Positions 1-9,573 of a stretch of DNA of 64,000 nucleotides are shown here, one piece after another; positions within the stretch are counted from its first letter, which is position 1, and the number at the start of each line of letters is the position of its first letter. The notes beneath the pieces are model-generated. The model made no database searches. It was not told where the DNA came from and saw only the letters and a program-made list of their open reading frames with translations. The stretch is from positions 4,796,485-4,860,484 of the forward strand of contig NW_015622542.1 in NCBI RefSeq assembly GCF_000835495.1, given 5' to 3'. This stretch comes from Cladophialophora immunda (Eukaryota; Ascomycota; Eurotiomycetes; Chaetothyriales; Herpotrichiellaceae). Position numbers and translations under genes: made by a program.

Positions 1-1
1 C

Positions 2-720
2 TACCTGCTCAAGAGCCCCGACTGCATGAAGAAACTGGTCGAAGAGATTGACCAGGCAACAGAGGGGATGCCTCCACATTCCATCGTGACGTACGAGCAG
101 GCGAGCGCGATGCCGTACCTCCAAGCCGTCATGAACGAGGCGATGCGGATTCATTCTATCGTTGGGCACAGCATGCAGCGGGTTGTTCCCAGGGAAGGAA
201 TTCAAGTTGGGAAACATTACATCCCTGCCGGCGTAAGTCACGCCCAACTTCAACTTTTGTTCTCCGCTTACAGGCCCAGGTCATAATCGGGACAAGTCCT
301 TATGTGCTGGGTCGATCCGAAGCCATCTACGGACCTGACGCAAAGAGATTCCGTCCCGAAAGGTGGCTCGAAGATGGACAGAAATATGATCTATGTACGG
401 ACGGTGCCCTCGTGGCGTCCTCCCGACGTTGCTGACAACATCTCACACAGGGTCGGGTTACTTGGCATTCGGAGGCGCCTCGAGACTGTGTATTGGCAAA
501 AGTAAGTCCACTCTATCGGCTCGCCGTAAGTACCGGATTCCTAAAATGAGTTGCTTCACAGATATTAGCTGGATGGAAATGTCAAAGGTAGACGCGCCAA
601 CTCTACAAGCCTTCGCTGAAAGACCAATACTCACTCGGAGACTAGGTACTTGCAACTTTGCTCCGAAATTTTGTGCTAGAACTTGCCGACGCCAATACCG
701 AGTGGGAAGAGGTTTGCTAG
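2..720 (+). CDS. Cytochrome P450, 3' part (5' end outside window)
   Basis: Heme monooxygenase of the fungal microsomal type. The visible part is five exons (2-232, 280-394, 451-501, 562-587, 646-720), giving about 165 C-terminal residues. Exon 1 opens with YLLKSPDCMKKLVEEID and holds the helix-K ExxR motif as EAMR. Exon 2 holds the PERF-like FRPERW. Exon 3 holds the heme-binding signature FGGASRLCIGK with the cysteine ligand. The last two exons read NISWMEMSK and then VLATLLRNFVLELADANTEW, the usual fungal P450 ending, and stop at TAG 718-720. The first acceptor could be 273 or 279; 279 matches the family spacing better. It is convergent with the regulator fragment at 1246-1521 and probably belongs to the aromatic-catabolism cluster. 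The family is certain, the substrate unknown. Confidence 0.9.
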
Positions 721-1245
721 TAAGTGACAGTGATAAGTCAAGGTTCGAGGCCAGGGAGCTAATGCGTGCATAGTGTGTTCGTCCACCAGACGGGGCTGAA
801 TGTGAGACTGCGTGTCAGAGAATACGCCAAGTAGAGTATCGTCTCATTATCAGCTCGACTTCAGAATTGTCATGCATTTTCTCATGGAAGCGGCGGTTCG
901 GCTTTCCATTTGGCCACGAGAATATCGAGTAGCTGCACGCAAAGAAATTGATGGAGACCTAGGTTTGTCTGTAAAAGGGCGCTACCGAAATCTCGGTAGC
1001 AATCTTGTATTCAAAGGCACTGGGGCGAGATCTAGGAGCGGTATAGTTGACTAACGAGAGCCCAAGTTTCAGGTTTTGTCACTGTGTCGTGCACTGGAAT
1101 AGATTGCCGGAACAGCCCATACAGCAAGCAACTTATTCGGGATTCCCCAGCTTAATGGCTCTGGCCAGCATCGATAGTCCCCCCGCCGAAGCAGGCTATT
1201 CAAAATCACCTAGAACGGGAGCTCCAGGATTCTCAGCCGCGCTAA
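721..1245. other. Intergenic, no recognisable gene
   Basis: This is the convergent gap between the P450 stop and the end of the disrupted regulator. Short open frames exist on both strands but none shows a motif or a spliceable continuation. Confidence 0.5.
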
Positions 1246-1521
1246 TTACCCTGAAAACTCGTTCATGAACGTCAGTAGAATATCGTTGTCGAAGGCATTT
1301 TTGCCGTTCCAGAACGCCGCCTGATCCAATTCCGGAATCGAGAAGCCTTGGTTGCCCGAACCCTGATGCTGCAAAACGCCTCCGCCCGTCAGACCGTCGT
1401 CGGGGAGAAGACTGTGCCAGCCCGAAAAGTCCGGGGGAAGACAACTCTCTTGCGGGGCCGGTGGAGAGATGGTCACAGGGTGAGAACCTTCCGAGGATGA
1501 GCTGGAAGGAGCTCTCGCCCC
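1246..1521 (-). pseudogene. Orphaned 3' end of the Zn2Cys6 regulator, cut off by the copia insertion
   Basis: Read from 1521 down to the stop at 1246-1248, this segment continues the regulator frame that breaks at 6937. Counting the GCCCC duplication once, 698 nt of exon 4 plus 271 nt here give 969 nt, a multiple of three, with no internal stop. It encodes about 90 residues, Ser/Pro-rich at first and ending in an acidic-hydrophobic tail (FDNDILLTFMNEFSG) of the kind often found at the C-terminus of fungal regulators. It now lacks a promoter and start of its own unless the adjacent LTR drives transcription. Codon content is like the rest of the regulator. Confidence 0.85.
1517..1521. repeat. 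Target-site duplication, left copy (GCCCC)
   Basis: Five bases, GCCCC, directly abut the LTR and are repeated exactly at 6937-6941. Five base pairs is the usual duplication made by copia integrases. Confidence 0.93.
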
Positions 1522-1642
1522 TGTAGAACTAACTTGATGAATTGATTGATTGTTCTATCTAGTGGGAACGGTCGCACGGCAGTTTGACTTGCCGGCGTGT
1601 AAAAACTAGCCGGATAACCTTCCTAATCAGGTTAGGGCAATA
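1522..1642 (-). repeat. 3' LTR of the copia element
   Basis: This 121-bp repeat is identical to 6816-6936 except for one base at 1536. In element orientation it begins TATTGCCC and ends TTCTACA, so it has the usual CA end but starts TA rather than TG. Confidence 0.93.
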
Positions 1643-1649
1643 CCCCCCC
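1643..1649 (-). other. Polypurine tract of the copia element
   Basis: Seven C on the plus strand, hence G7 in element orientation, lie immediately upstream of the 3' LTR. This is where plus-strand DNA synthesis is primed in LTR elements. Confidence 0.75.
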
Positions 1650-2075
1650 ACACAAGGCACGAAATCTGCCGTAAAATGAAAAAATCCGCTGTGGCATCGA
1701 TGTTTAGCCTGTAGTGGCGTGTGTCGCTCGATGGCGTTCACAGCCAAATTTACTAGGCGAAAACATGAGTAAACCACGTAAAACACTGAACTTTTGCCTG
1801 ATAACTAGGTCGCAGGAACGCCTGTTTTGCAAAGCGTCCTGGCCTGTCCTGATCCACGCGATCTGATTGGCCCGTCTAACCCTGGCAACTCAATGACACT
1901 TCGCGCTGTGATTTGGCCTGCTGTAACCATAACAGTGCCCGTTAACTATTCACCTTTTGATGCTGTAAATCGATCGTTCTGTCAATCGATCTGTTCGTCG
2001 ATCGCCCCATTGACGTCGCTGTCGATCGATCTCGTTCGTGATTCGCTCGCAACCTCGTTGTCGCTTCTATCCTCG

Positions 2076-5000
2076 TCAGTTCGCGTTCGTTACTCGTTCC
2101 AGAGTCGTCATCCCAATCATCTGCCTGAACTTGTCAAACATAACAGGATTCAATGGCTTAGTTAGCCCATCTGCAGCCATCTCCGTTGTTGGTACGAACG
2201 AGAACGCCACTGTTCCATCTGCGACCTTTTCGCGTGTGTAATGGTACTGAAATTCGACGTGTCTAGTCCTGCCATGCGTCGATGGTGTTTGCGCCATGGC
2301 TAGCGCTGCCTGGTTGTCTCCGTAAACAGTCGTCGCAACACACTGTTCGCGACCTAGTTCCTTCATAAACTGCCTCAGATAAACTGCCTCTTTGGTGGCA
2401 TTGCACTGGCCAATGTATTCCGCCTCAGTTGAGGACGTCGCCGTCGTTCTCTGCTTTCTTGATGACCACGCAATTGGTCCGTTTGCAAGCGTAAACAAAT
2501 AGCCTGATGTCGACTTAGTATCAACTGAGTGTTTATCGCCCCAATTGCTATCCGAGTGGCCAACGATCTCGTCGTTCTCAGTGTCCTTTTCGTAGAGAAT
2601 GCCCCAGGATCTCGTTCCTGCCAGGTATCTGAATAGATGATTCATGCACTCGACCGCAACATCAGAAGGATTAGCGTTGAACTGTGCGATCTTCGAGTGA
2701 GCATAGGCGATATCTGGCCTAGTCTGATTCGCCAACCAGGCAACCGAACCATTCATCTCTTGAAAACGCTTCAATGTCGCCTGTGGACACTGATCTTGTC
2801 GTGGAACCAAAACGACCTTGTCGTCAAACGGTGTCTTCACGGATCTGCTGTCCTGGTAGCCAAATCGCTCCAGGATCACGTTGCAATAGTCCTGTTGATA
2901 AATGAAGACCTTGCCTGGCAGACGCAGGACCTGAATACCAACAAATGCCTGCAAATCTCCAAGGTCTCTCAGCTTGTAAGACGCTAGTAATTCAGTCTTT
3001 GCCTTCTCGATTGCCTTTTCGTCTGCAGCAAATAGAGCGAGATCGTCCACGTACAGAATGATGACCACACCCTGTGGATTAACAAACACAGATTGATCGC
3101 CCTGGCATCTCCGGAAGCCCATCAAGGCCAACTTGCGCGAGATATCCAGCCACCATTCACGCGGCGATTGACAAAGACCGAATAGCGCTTTGAGGAGTAG
3201 ACAACAAGTGCCTTTTCCACCAAAACCAGTAGGATGTTGCATATAAACCTTCTCTGCAAGACCTGAGTTGAGGAACGCGTCAACCACGTCCAGTTGCGCA
3301 GACTCAAGATCTTCAATGCAAGCGATCGCAAGGAGTAGTCGAATCGATCCTGATCTCGCAGTCGACGCATAAACCTCGTGGTAGTCGACGCCACGAACCT
3401 GTTTGTTGCCATGGACGACCCACCTAGCCTTGAATCGATCTGGTTTCTCAACTAGTACCCAATGGCCTGTGAGAACGTTCGATCCAGGCTGAATCGGCAC
3501 CACTGACCAAGTCCCATTGTCCAGATAGGCCTGATATTGCTGTTCAATTGTATGTTTCCAGCGTTCACGATCTGGCCCCTTCATGGCCTGGCTATAGGAC
3601 ACAACCTTGTGCCCAGTTATCGCCGCCATGTCGAGATGCATCCAGACTGCCCTGCTAGCCATTTGATCTGCCATTTCCTTAGCCTTGTGCGTTGGCTTGA
3701 CGACCCTACCACTTCGACGTAGTGTTGGCGCCAATGGCTGAACAGGCGGCATCGCACCCAGAAGATTAGGTAGTCGAGGCGCTTGAATAGCATCTTCCTG
3801 TTCCAGATCAATCACAGCCTGATCTTGTTCCACACGAGACTGTGGTAGATCCAATGGCTCTTCCCTCATAAATCCTGAGTAATCAACCAGTGGCGCATCC
3901 TGGATGTCTTCATCGCTGTCGAATTCGTCCATTGTCTCAATTGGCGCGAGACAGCGACAGTTATCTTCATCAAACACCACATCCTTTGATCGAAACACTC
4001 TGCGATCAACAGGATCGTAAACCCAGTAGATGGAAGGCGAGTTACCGTAGCCAAGCATGATACAAGCCTTGGATCTGTCAGCAAACTTGCCCTGACGCTT
4101 CTCTTTTGGCACATGAACGTAAACGCGCGATCCAACGATTCGTAGATGACTCAGATCAGGACGTTTACCATTGAATCGTTCGAATGGCGTTATCCAACCA
4201 ATAGATCTATTGGGGCTTCGATTGTGCAAATAAGCGGCAGTTTGCAACAGGTTCTCCCATAAGACCTCTGGTAAGCCTGAGTCCTTCCGCATAGACCTCA
4301 TTTTGCTCGTAAGCGTTCGATTGAGTCGTTCTGCAACACCATTAGACTCAGGGCTATAAGGAACCGTTGCCTCTTGATAGATCCCAGCCTCTCTGAGATA
4401 GCTGAGCAATGTAGAACCCTCATATTCACCACCGTTGTCAACACGCACAAATGCCACAGGCATACCAGTGTTCGTCGCAAGATTAACGTAATGCTTCATC
4501 CAGTGTGACGCCTCAGACTTATTCTTGAGGAAATAAAGGACTACTCGTCTGGAATAGTCGTCTGTGATCGTCATCACATACTTGCTGCCATTGATCGAAG
4601 CAGGAGTTATCGGCCCAGCGAGATCGGTATGAATCAACTGATTTGGTCTAGTTGATAAGCCGCTGGTTGTGCCCTTGCGCGGAGCACGAGGTTGGTTGGC
4701 AAGGATACAGTCTTCGCAGGGTTTTCCAAATGAATCTGTGAAATCGACGCCGTCGGCAACCTTCTTGAGTCGATTGAGATAGTCAGGCGATAGGTGGCCC
4801 ATCCGTCTGTGCCACAGCCTAGCCGTTTCACCACCTCGGACAGATAATGCTGAAATTGAGTCCTCGCGATGAATCTCAACAAGAGGCGAGACATTGTCCT
4901 TTGTGCCCAGTAGGTAACGTCGTCCCTCCTTTAGCACACTTGCAATTCTCTTATTGCCCTTGTATAGACCCGTATTGGCAAGGCCAGGAACGCGTTCAAG

Positions 5001-6383
5001 AACAGCGACCATTTCCTGTTCCTTAAGCGCGTGGATACTCAAGAGATTAACACCCAGATCAGGGAAGTACCAGACGTTATCGAATCGAATAGGCACTGTG
5101 ACGCCATCAAGGTTGCAATCGATGATCACGTCGCCACAGCCCTCAGCCTCAATCTCGCTGTGATCTGCCAACCTAGCAGTCATCGATCCTTTGCGAAAGT
5201 TGATGAAATTCGTCCTGGAATAGGTCATGTGGTGGGAGGCTCCACTGTCGATCAGGAAGCCCTTTTCCTTAGCACCACAAACAGCGATCTCAGACGTGGC
5301 GATTGAATAGAAATAGGCTCGATTGGCCGACGCCCCCCCATCTTCGCTAGAATCTCTAGAAGTCGCATTCTTCTCAAGGAACCTAAGCATCTCAGGAGTA
5401 ATCTGGTCGGCAATCGAAGCGTTGATAGTTGCCTTTTCCTTGCCCTTATCCTTACTTGGTTGGTCGTCATCAACACGATCAGGATTCGATCTGCAATTCT
5501 TCCATTTATGGTCGTTTGTCTTGTGTGTTCGACAGGCCCATTTCTCTGAGTCCTTATTCTTGTTTTGACCATTATTGGCATTGCCATTAGACTTGTTGCC
5601 GCGTTTGTTGTTATTGCCACTTGACTGGCCTTGAGCCTTGAAAGCATTGGCCTGATTGGCCTGATTGTTGCCTGTCGATTGCGCTGCCTTGCGCAAATCA
5701 TACTGAAAGACCTTCTGCACCGCTTCATCGAAGACTATCTTGCCCTTCTCTGTGTCGAGGATCTGTGAGACCACCAGTTCATAATCTTCGCCCAATCCAT
5801 TGAGAAAGATAGACACCCAGAAATCGTCATTGAAATTGTGTCCAAGTGCCTCAAAACCTGATCGATTGGCGCGTAGTTTATTGACGTATTCTTCCAGTGT
5901 TGCGAACTGTTTAGATAGGTAACTGTTAACCAGTATCGTCTGTCGATAGACTGCCGCGAGGCCTTGCTGTTCGTAAGCCTGTTTTAGCTTTGCAAGAACA
6001 TCCTTTGCGGTCTTCTCATGTACAATGAGTGGTTTGACGTGATTAGCACAGAGATTGTAGATCACCCCCTGTGCCTTTGAGTTCACTATCTCCCATTTCT
6101 CAAATCTCTCAATCTCTTGACCAAGCCATTGATCATAGTTCGCGTCAAGCGTAGGGATATCAAAACCCTTTTCAGGTCGTGGTTGCTTGCGCGCTAGGAA
6201 ATCCGACGTTGCTTTTGCTTTTGCTTTGGTATCCAGTGTCTCTGGATTCACAACTACCGGTCGCGAGATCGCAGTATAGCACTCCTGGGCGCGGAGTTCC
6301 ATCTCACAGGCTGGCAACCAGACTGCGTAATTGGACTTGCCTTGTAGGATCAAGCGATTCTTGCGATTATTGGACCCCCCCAT
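2076..6383 (-). CDS. Copia Gag-Pol polyprotein (1435 aa), intact
   Basis: One uninterrupted frame encodes all copia functions in the order Gag, protease, integrase, reverse transcriptase and RNase H. Gag spans about residues 1-280. A zinc-knuckle-like C-x2-H / H-x4-C segment lies near 283-297. The aspartic protease motif DSGA is near 379. The integrase HHCC finger (WHRRMGH, then CEDC) is near 525-559, and its DDE triad is in TDLAGP, VDNGGEY and AERLNR (about 587, 649 and 685). Reverse transcriptase has YVDD near 1111. RNase H has SDSNWGD, STEAEY and YGDNQAA (about 1278-1347). The start MGGSNN at 6383 is the first ATG after the primer-binding region. No frameshift separates Gag from Pol, so Gag excess would have to come from processing or translation control. 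All catalytic residues looked for are present. Confidence 0.95.
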   Translation of the reverse strand: MGGSNNRKNRLILQGKSNYAVWLPACEMELRAQECYTAISRPVVVNPETLDTKAKAKATSDFLARKQPRPEKGFDIPTLDANYDQWLGQEIERFEKWEIVNSKAQGVIYNLCANHVKPLIVHEKTAKDVLAKLKQAYEQQGLAAVYRQTILVNSYLSKQFATLEEYVNKLRANRSGFEALGHNFNDDFWVSIFLNGLGEDYELVVSQILDTEKGKIVFDEAVQKVFQYDLRKAAQSTGNNQANQANAFKAQGQSSGNNNKRGNKSNGNANNGQNKNKDSEKWACRTHKTNDHKWKNCRSNPDRVDDDQPSKDKGKEKATINASIADQITPEMLRFLEKNATSRDSSEDGGASANRAYFYSIATSEIAVCGAKEKGFLIDSGASHHMTYSRTNFINFRKGSMTARLADHSEIEAEGCGDVIIDCNLDGVTVPIRFDNVWYFPDLGVNLLSIHALKEQEMVAVLERVPGLANTGLYKGNKRIASVLKEGRRYLLGTKDNVSPLVEIHREDSISALSVRGGETARLWHRRMGHLSPDYLNRLKKVADGVDFTDSFGKPCEDCILANQPRAPRKGTTSGLSTRPNQLIHTDLAGPITPASINGSKYVMTITDDYSRRVVLYFLKNKSEASHWMKHYVNLATNTGMPVAFVRVDNGGEYEGSTLLSYLREAGIYQEATVPYSPESNGVAERLNRTLTSKMRSMRKDSGLPEVLWENLLQTAAYLHNRSPNRSIGWITPFERFNGKRPDLSHLRIVGSRVYVHVPKEKRQGKFADRSKACIMLGYGNSPSIYWVYDPVDRRVFRSKDVVFDEDNCRCLAPIETMDEFDSDEDIQDAPLVDYSGFMREEPLDLPQSRVEQDQAVIDLEQEDAIQAPRLPNLLGAMPPVQPLAPTLRRSGRVVKPTHKAKEMADQMASRAVWMHLDMAAITGHKVVSYSQAMKGPDRERWKHTIEQQYQAYLDNGTWSVVPIQPGSNVLTGHWVLVEKPDRFKARWVVHGNKQVRGVDYHEVYASTARSGSIRLLLAIACIEDLESAQLDVVDAFLNSGLAEKVYMQHPTGFGGKGTCCLLLKALFGLCQSPREWWLDISRKLALMGFRRCQGDQSVFVNPQGVVIILYVDDLALFAADEKAIEKAKTELLASYKLRDLGDLQAFVGIQVLRLPGKVFIYQQDYCNVILERFGYQDSRSVKTPFDDKVVLVPRQDQCPQATLKRFQEMNGSVAWLANQTRPDIAYAHSKIAQFNANPSDVAVECMNHLFRYLAGTRSWGILYEKDTENDEIVGHSDSNWGDKHSVDTKSTSGYLFTLANGPIAWSSRKQRTTATSSTEAEYIGQCNATKEAVYLRQFMKELGREQCVATTVYGDNQAALAMAQTPSTHGRTRHVEFQYHYTREKVADGTVAFSFVPTTEMAADGLTKPLNPVMFDKFRQMIGMTTLERVTNAN

Positions 6384-6803
6384 GTTGCCTATTGTTCCAC
6401 CTTTTCTGCTTTTAATTTGCTTAGGAATTCGTGGTGGGATAGGCTAGGCAGGGGCTGTGATCGAGGATTGGTAGGAATTTTCCGATTGTGGCCGATTGGC
6501 GCTCGGTTGACGCTCTGCCAGAGGCCAATTCGGCGATCTAGGCACAGCCACGCACCCCGCGGTGTTGGTCTGTCCAATGATAGAGGGATTAACAGGCCGA
6601 TCCGTGATAGAATCGCCTGAGATTGGTGGGCGCGATTTGTTGTTGGTTTGACTGCCTGCACGGTTCCAACCAGGACACCGTTGCTGCACAACCAACAACA
6701 CAACCCGCAGAACGAAGGATAGGTTATTCCTGCTAGATAGCCAGGAAAGGATGACCTAGGATGAACCAAACGACGCTTGAGCAACGCGCAATCAAGCGTT
6801 TAG

Positions 6804-6815
6804 GCGCTCATAACC
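6804..6815 (-). other. Primer-binding site matching the anticodon arm of initiator tRNA-Met
   Basis: The plus strand directly beside the 5' LTR reads GCGCTCATAACC. Its last ten bases equal the GCUCAUAACC anticodon-loop segment of fungal initiator tRNA-Met, so the element RNA would pair with the tRNA's middle, not its 3' end. Half-tRNA priming of this sort is known for Drosophila copia and some fungal copia elements. The match is seen in the sequence; the mechanism is inferred. Confidence 0.7.
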
Positions 6816-6936
6816 TGTAGAACTAACTTCATGAATTGATTGATTGTTCTATCTAGTGGGAACGGTCGCACGGCAGTTTGACTTGCCGGCGTGTAAAAAC
6901 TAGCCGGATAACCTTCCTAATCAGGTTAGGGCAATA
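6816..6936 (-). repeat. 5' LTR of the copia element
   Basis: This repeat is identical to 1522-1642 apart from the base at 6830. Being the upstream LTR in element orientation, it should carry the element promoter. Confidence 0.93.
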
Positions 6937-9071
6937 GCCCCGCCGGGTTGATTGTCGTTTGTCGATAGCGGAAAGCCGAGACACTGCAACAGGCTGGCGA
7001 TTTTCTTCGACAGCCGCTGGGACGAGCGGGCGAGGGAGTACGACCGGAGCAGTTCTAACCCGTTGTTTATTCCAAGTTGGACCGTTCGGACCATTTCTGG
7101 GGGATCGTCGCCGTTGGCAGCCATTCCACGGCCGGGCAAACTGTGGACGTATATCAGGAGTAGTGTGGACAGCGCCGACGATAGGAAAAGGTTGAAGAGC
7201 GGCTGCTGCTTTGCGTACAAGCCGCATGTTTTATCCGCTATGACAATCATCTCGATGTTGTCATTCGAGAACTGGATCATACGTTTCACTTGTTCGATAT
7301 TCCCTTGGAAGGTTTGCGTCGAAAACAACAGCGGGCGCATAAGGACAATTTTGAACTGATTCGCGCGGAGGTACAAGACGAATCGCAGTAGCTGAGTACG
7401 TCGGTCAGGTGGTCTCCCGGGGTCGTTTTGATCGAGAAACGGCCGGTCTCGTAGGATCCGTAGCTCCTTGGGCAAACTTTCCTCCCAACGCTGTACCTGG
7501 AAGTCGAGGAACTCGAAATCTTCGTTGCTGATCGTACGTTTTAGCTGGCCACGCTCATCTGTCATGGCAGTCCATGCACGGGGTCCCATTCTCATGTAGG
7601 AGGTCATTGCCTTCAAATAGGGAGGCATCTTTTCCTTCAATAGCATCGTCAGTACTCCCCTCTTGGCCCGAAGATGTAGCGGAACATACCATTTCAGGAA
7701 TCTCAATGTCGGAATCATTCAGACCCAGGGGAAGACCGGCGTTGAAGTTTAATTGGCGGTCGAGATACATGCAAGTCCACAGCACAGCAAGCACTTGCGC
7801 GTTCTCGGCCTCGCTGGCCAGGTGGCTTCGTCGTACGTTCTTCAAATGCAGCCCGGCTTCAACCATGATACGAGATGCAATGACGACGTAACGTGAAGCA
7901 AGGCGAGAGTCATCTTGGAATATGTGATAAAATGCCTTGCAAGTCAGCTTCAAGCTCTTGGGAGGCGATCATGGACTACCCACCGTGAGAAGAAGGAGAA
8001 TCTGACCTCCCAGGGTGAATGTCCTGGCCAGGATGTGATCGGTAATGACTGGGATCAGGTCGTCGTGGATTTTCCTCGCCACTGGACTGAAGCCTCCGCC
8101 TTCAGCAAGCAACGAAATAGCCATCACCATCTTCAGGTGGGCAATATCAACATCTGCGGATGGAAACGAAGGAGAAGAAGAAGGAGATGGATGAGAGGCG
8201 ACACAACCGGTGGGATAGTCCACGCCCTGAAAAAGGGAAGTGGCCAGCTGCTGCAAAGATTTGCTGTCCAAGATCGGGTGCAGAATTTCGATGGACTCGT
8301 GGTAAAGCTGAATCAGTCGGAGCGAATCCTGCAATTGCAGCCCGTAAAATGGTGATGAGCCTGCATTAGGATGCAAGCTGCAAGGATTTTCTCCCTCTTC
8401 ATCAGCATTCACCGATCCAGCCAATTCTGTGTTGAACCATGGTCTTCCATTGCTTGCGCCGTTTTCCTGGCGAAGGATGATGCCTGCTATACCAAAACCG
8501 AATTCTGCACTGGTAGGACCTGCAAAGGCCGGCGACAGTGCATGAGTGGTGCTCTCGCTGTTTTGTTCCAGTCTGTGGGCATTTTGGTCGATGAAGGTGC
8601 GACGATGCTGGACTGTCTCCTCGCTCCTTGACTCTTGCTGTTGGCGTTCTAGAACGGCAATCTTTCTCTGAAGCTGAGAAACAATATCGGTCAGCTCGGC
8701 CAGGCCCCTAGTCGAAGCATTAGCGAGAGGAGTGGACTAGCATGCCGGGTTTGTTACACTTGGTTAGGTATCCTTGAATCTGGGGTTTCTGGGGTTGCAC
8801 TGGAATGCCCGTTGATGCTCCCCCGACCTTCAGCCTGGATTTTACTGTATCGGCAATTGGATGAGCGCCGCTGACACGGTACACACGGTAATTGACCGTC
8901 ACAGCGAATCTTGCGGGCTTTGCAGAACACGCATGCCTGCTCCACGTATATCGCCCTTTTCCGGGCGGCCGGGTCTTTGGCGCGCGAGCGTCTGGGGGCA
9001 GGAAGTTGTCCAACTCTGCTCTCGGAATGCCCCAGCGCACCACGAAATCGTTCTGTATCGGCACCGAGCAT
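6921..9071 (-). CDS. Zn2Cys6 transcription factor, C-terminally truncated by copia insertion
   Basis: Likely pathway-specific regulator of the surrounding cluster. Exons on the minus strand are 9071-8758, 8707-7984, 7935-7690 and 7634 onward. Residues 47-73 form a canonical zinc cluster (C-x2-C-x6-C-x5-C-x2-C-x6-C, starting ACVFCKARKIRC). A coiled-coil dimerisation stretch follows at the start of exon 2 (LAELTDIVSQLQRK), then the fungal-specific transcription factor domain (YVVIASRIMVEAGLHLKN region). At 6937 the gene runs into the 5' LTR and, after five foreign residues (AIALT), meets a stop at 6921-6923, giving about 665 residues. The intact gene would have encoded about 750. The DNA-binding and middle domains remain, so a shortened protein might still bind DNA. 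It is divergent from the monooxygenase across a 502-bp promoter region. Confidence 0.88.
6937..6941. repeat. Target-site duplication, right copy (GCCCC)
   Basis: Exact copy of 1517-1521, abutting the outer end of the 5' LTR. Confidence 0.93.
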
Positions 9072-9573
9072 TGTCAGTGGGGAGTAGATTTTCTGTGCGC
9101 AGAGCGGTTTGTGCCAGAGGAATGGGACAGGAATAAGAAGGCCAGTTCCGGGCCCTCGGTTAACAATGATGCCTCACGACCCCGACGTAAGCCCCAAGTC
9201 CAGCAGCTCCGGTGCGTTAGAGTTTAACCCAGGCAGCCAGGCGAGCCCGGGCTGCCAATTCGGAAGCCCAGACCAATCCCTGAAACAGCCAATTAATAGC
9301 GACTTGGACCATCTTGGCTGAAAGCTGGCGGAATGCGCAACGGAACGGGTCAAGCTACAGCATTGAAATGGGTGGCGATGTTTGAAGGGTCGCCGTCAGT
9401 GTGCACTACATCCCCGGAACTATTCGCAGAATGAGTTGCCGTCTTACAAGGCCCCGGAGGCCCCAGACAGCTCCGGATTACATGCTAAGAAAGTCGCGTA
9501 AATAGCTTGAAGTCACAGAAAAGCCAGTGTGACACCCATGTCAGGAGTGTCAAGACACCACGATCGGATCTCA
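9072..9573. promoter_or_regulatory. Divergent promoter region between regulator and monooxygenase
   Basis: This 502-bp region separates the two start codons. It contains a perfect 6-bp inverted repeat, CCGGAG at 9454-9459 and CTCCGG at 9471-9476, with an 11-bp spacer. That is the layout expected for a dimeric Zn2Cys6 protein. Function is inferred from position and symmetry only. Confidence 0.5.

Larger units (their letters stand above)
1522..6936 (-). mobile_element. Full-length Ty1/copia LTR retrotransposon inserted in a regulator gene
   Basis: This is a complete 5415-bp element read on the minus strand. Two 121-bp LTRs (1522-1642 and 6816-6936) differ only at 1536 (G) versus 6830 (C). The element is flanked by the exact 5-bp duplication GCCCC at 1517-1521 and 6937-6941. 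Inside are a primer-binding site next to the 5' LTR, one uninterrupted Gag-Pol frame (6383-2076) and a G7 polypurine tract next to the 3' LTR. Near-identical LTRs, a perfect duplication and an intact frame point to a recent insertion and possibly an active element. The single LTR difference is a G/C transversion, not the C-to-T pattern of repeat-induced point mutation. The element lies in the same orientation as the gene it interrupts. Confidence 0.95.

Noticed and set aside
1196..1444. Arg/Ser-rich frame on the minus strand over the regulator's orphaned end
   Set aside because: It is an out-of-frame shadow; the frame ending at 1246 continues the regulator and ends in a normal tail.
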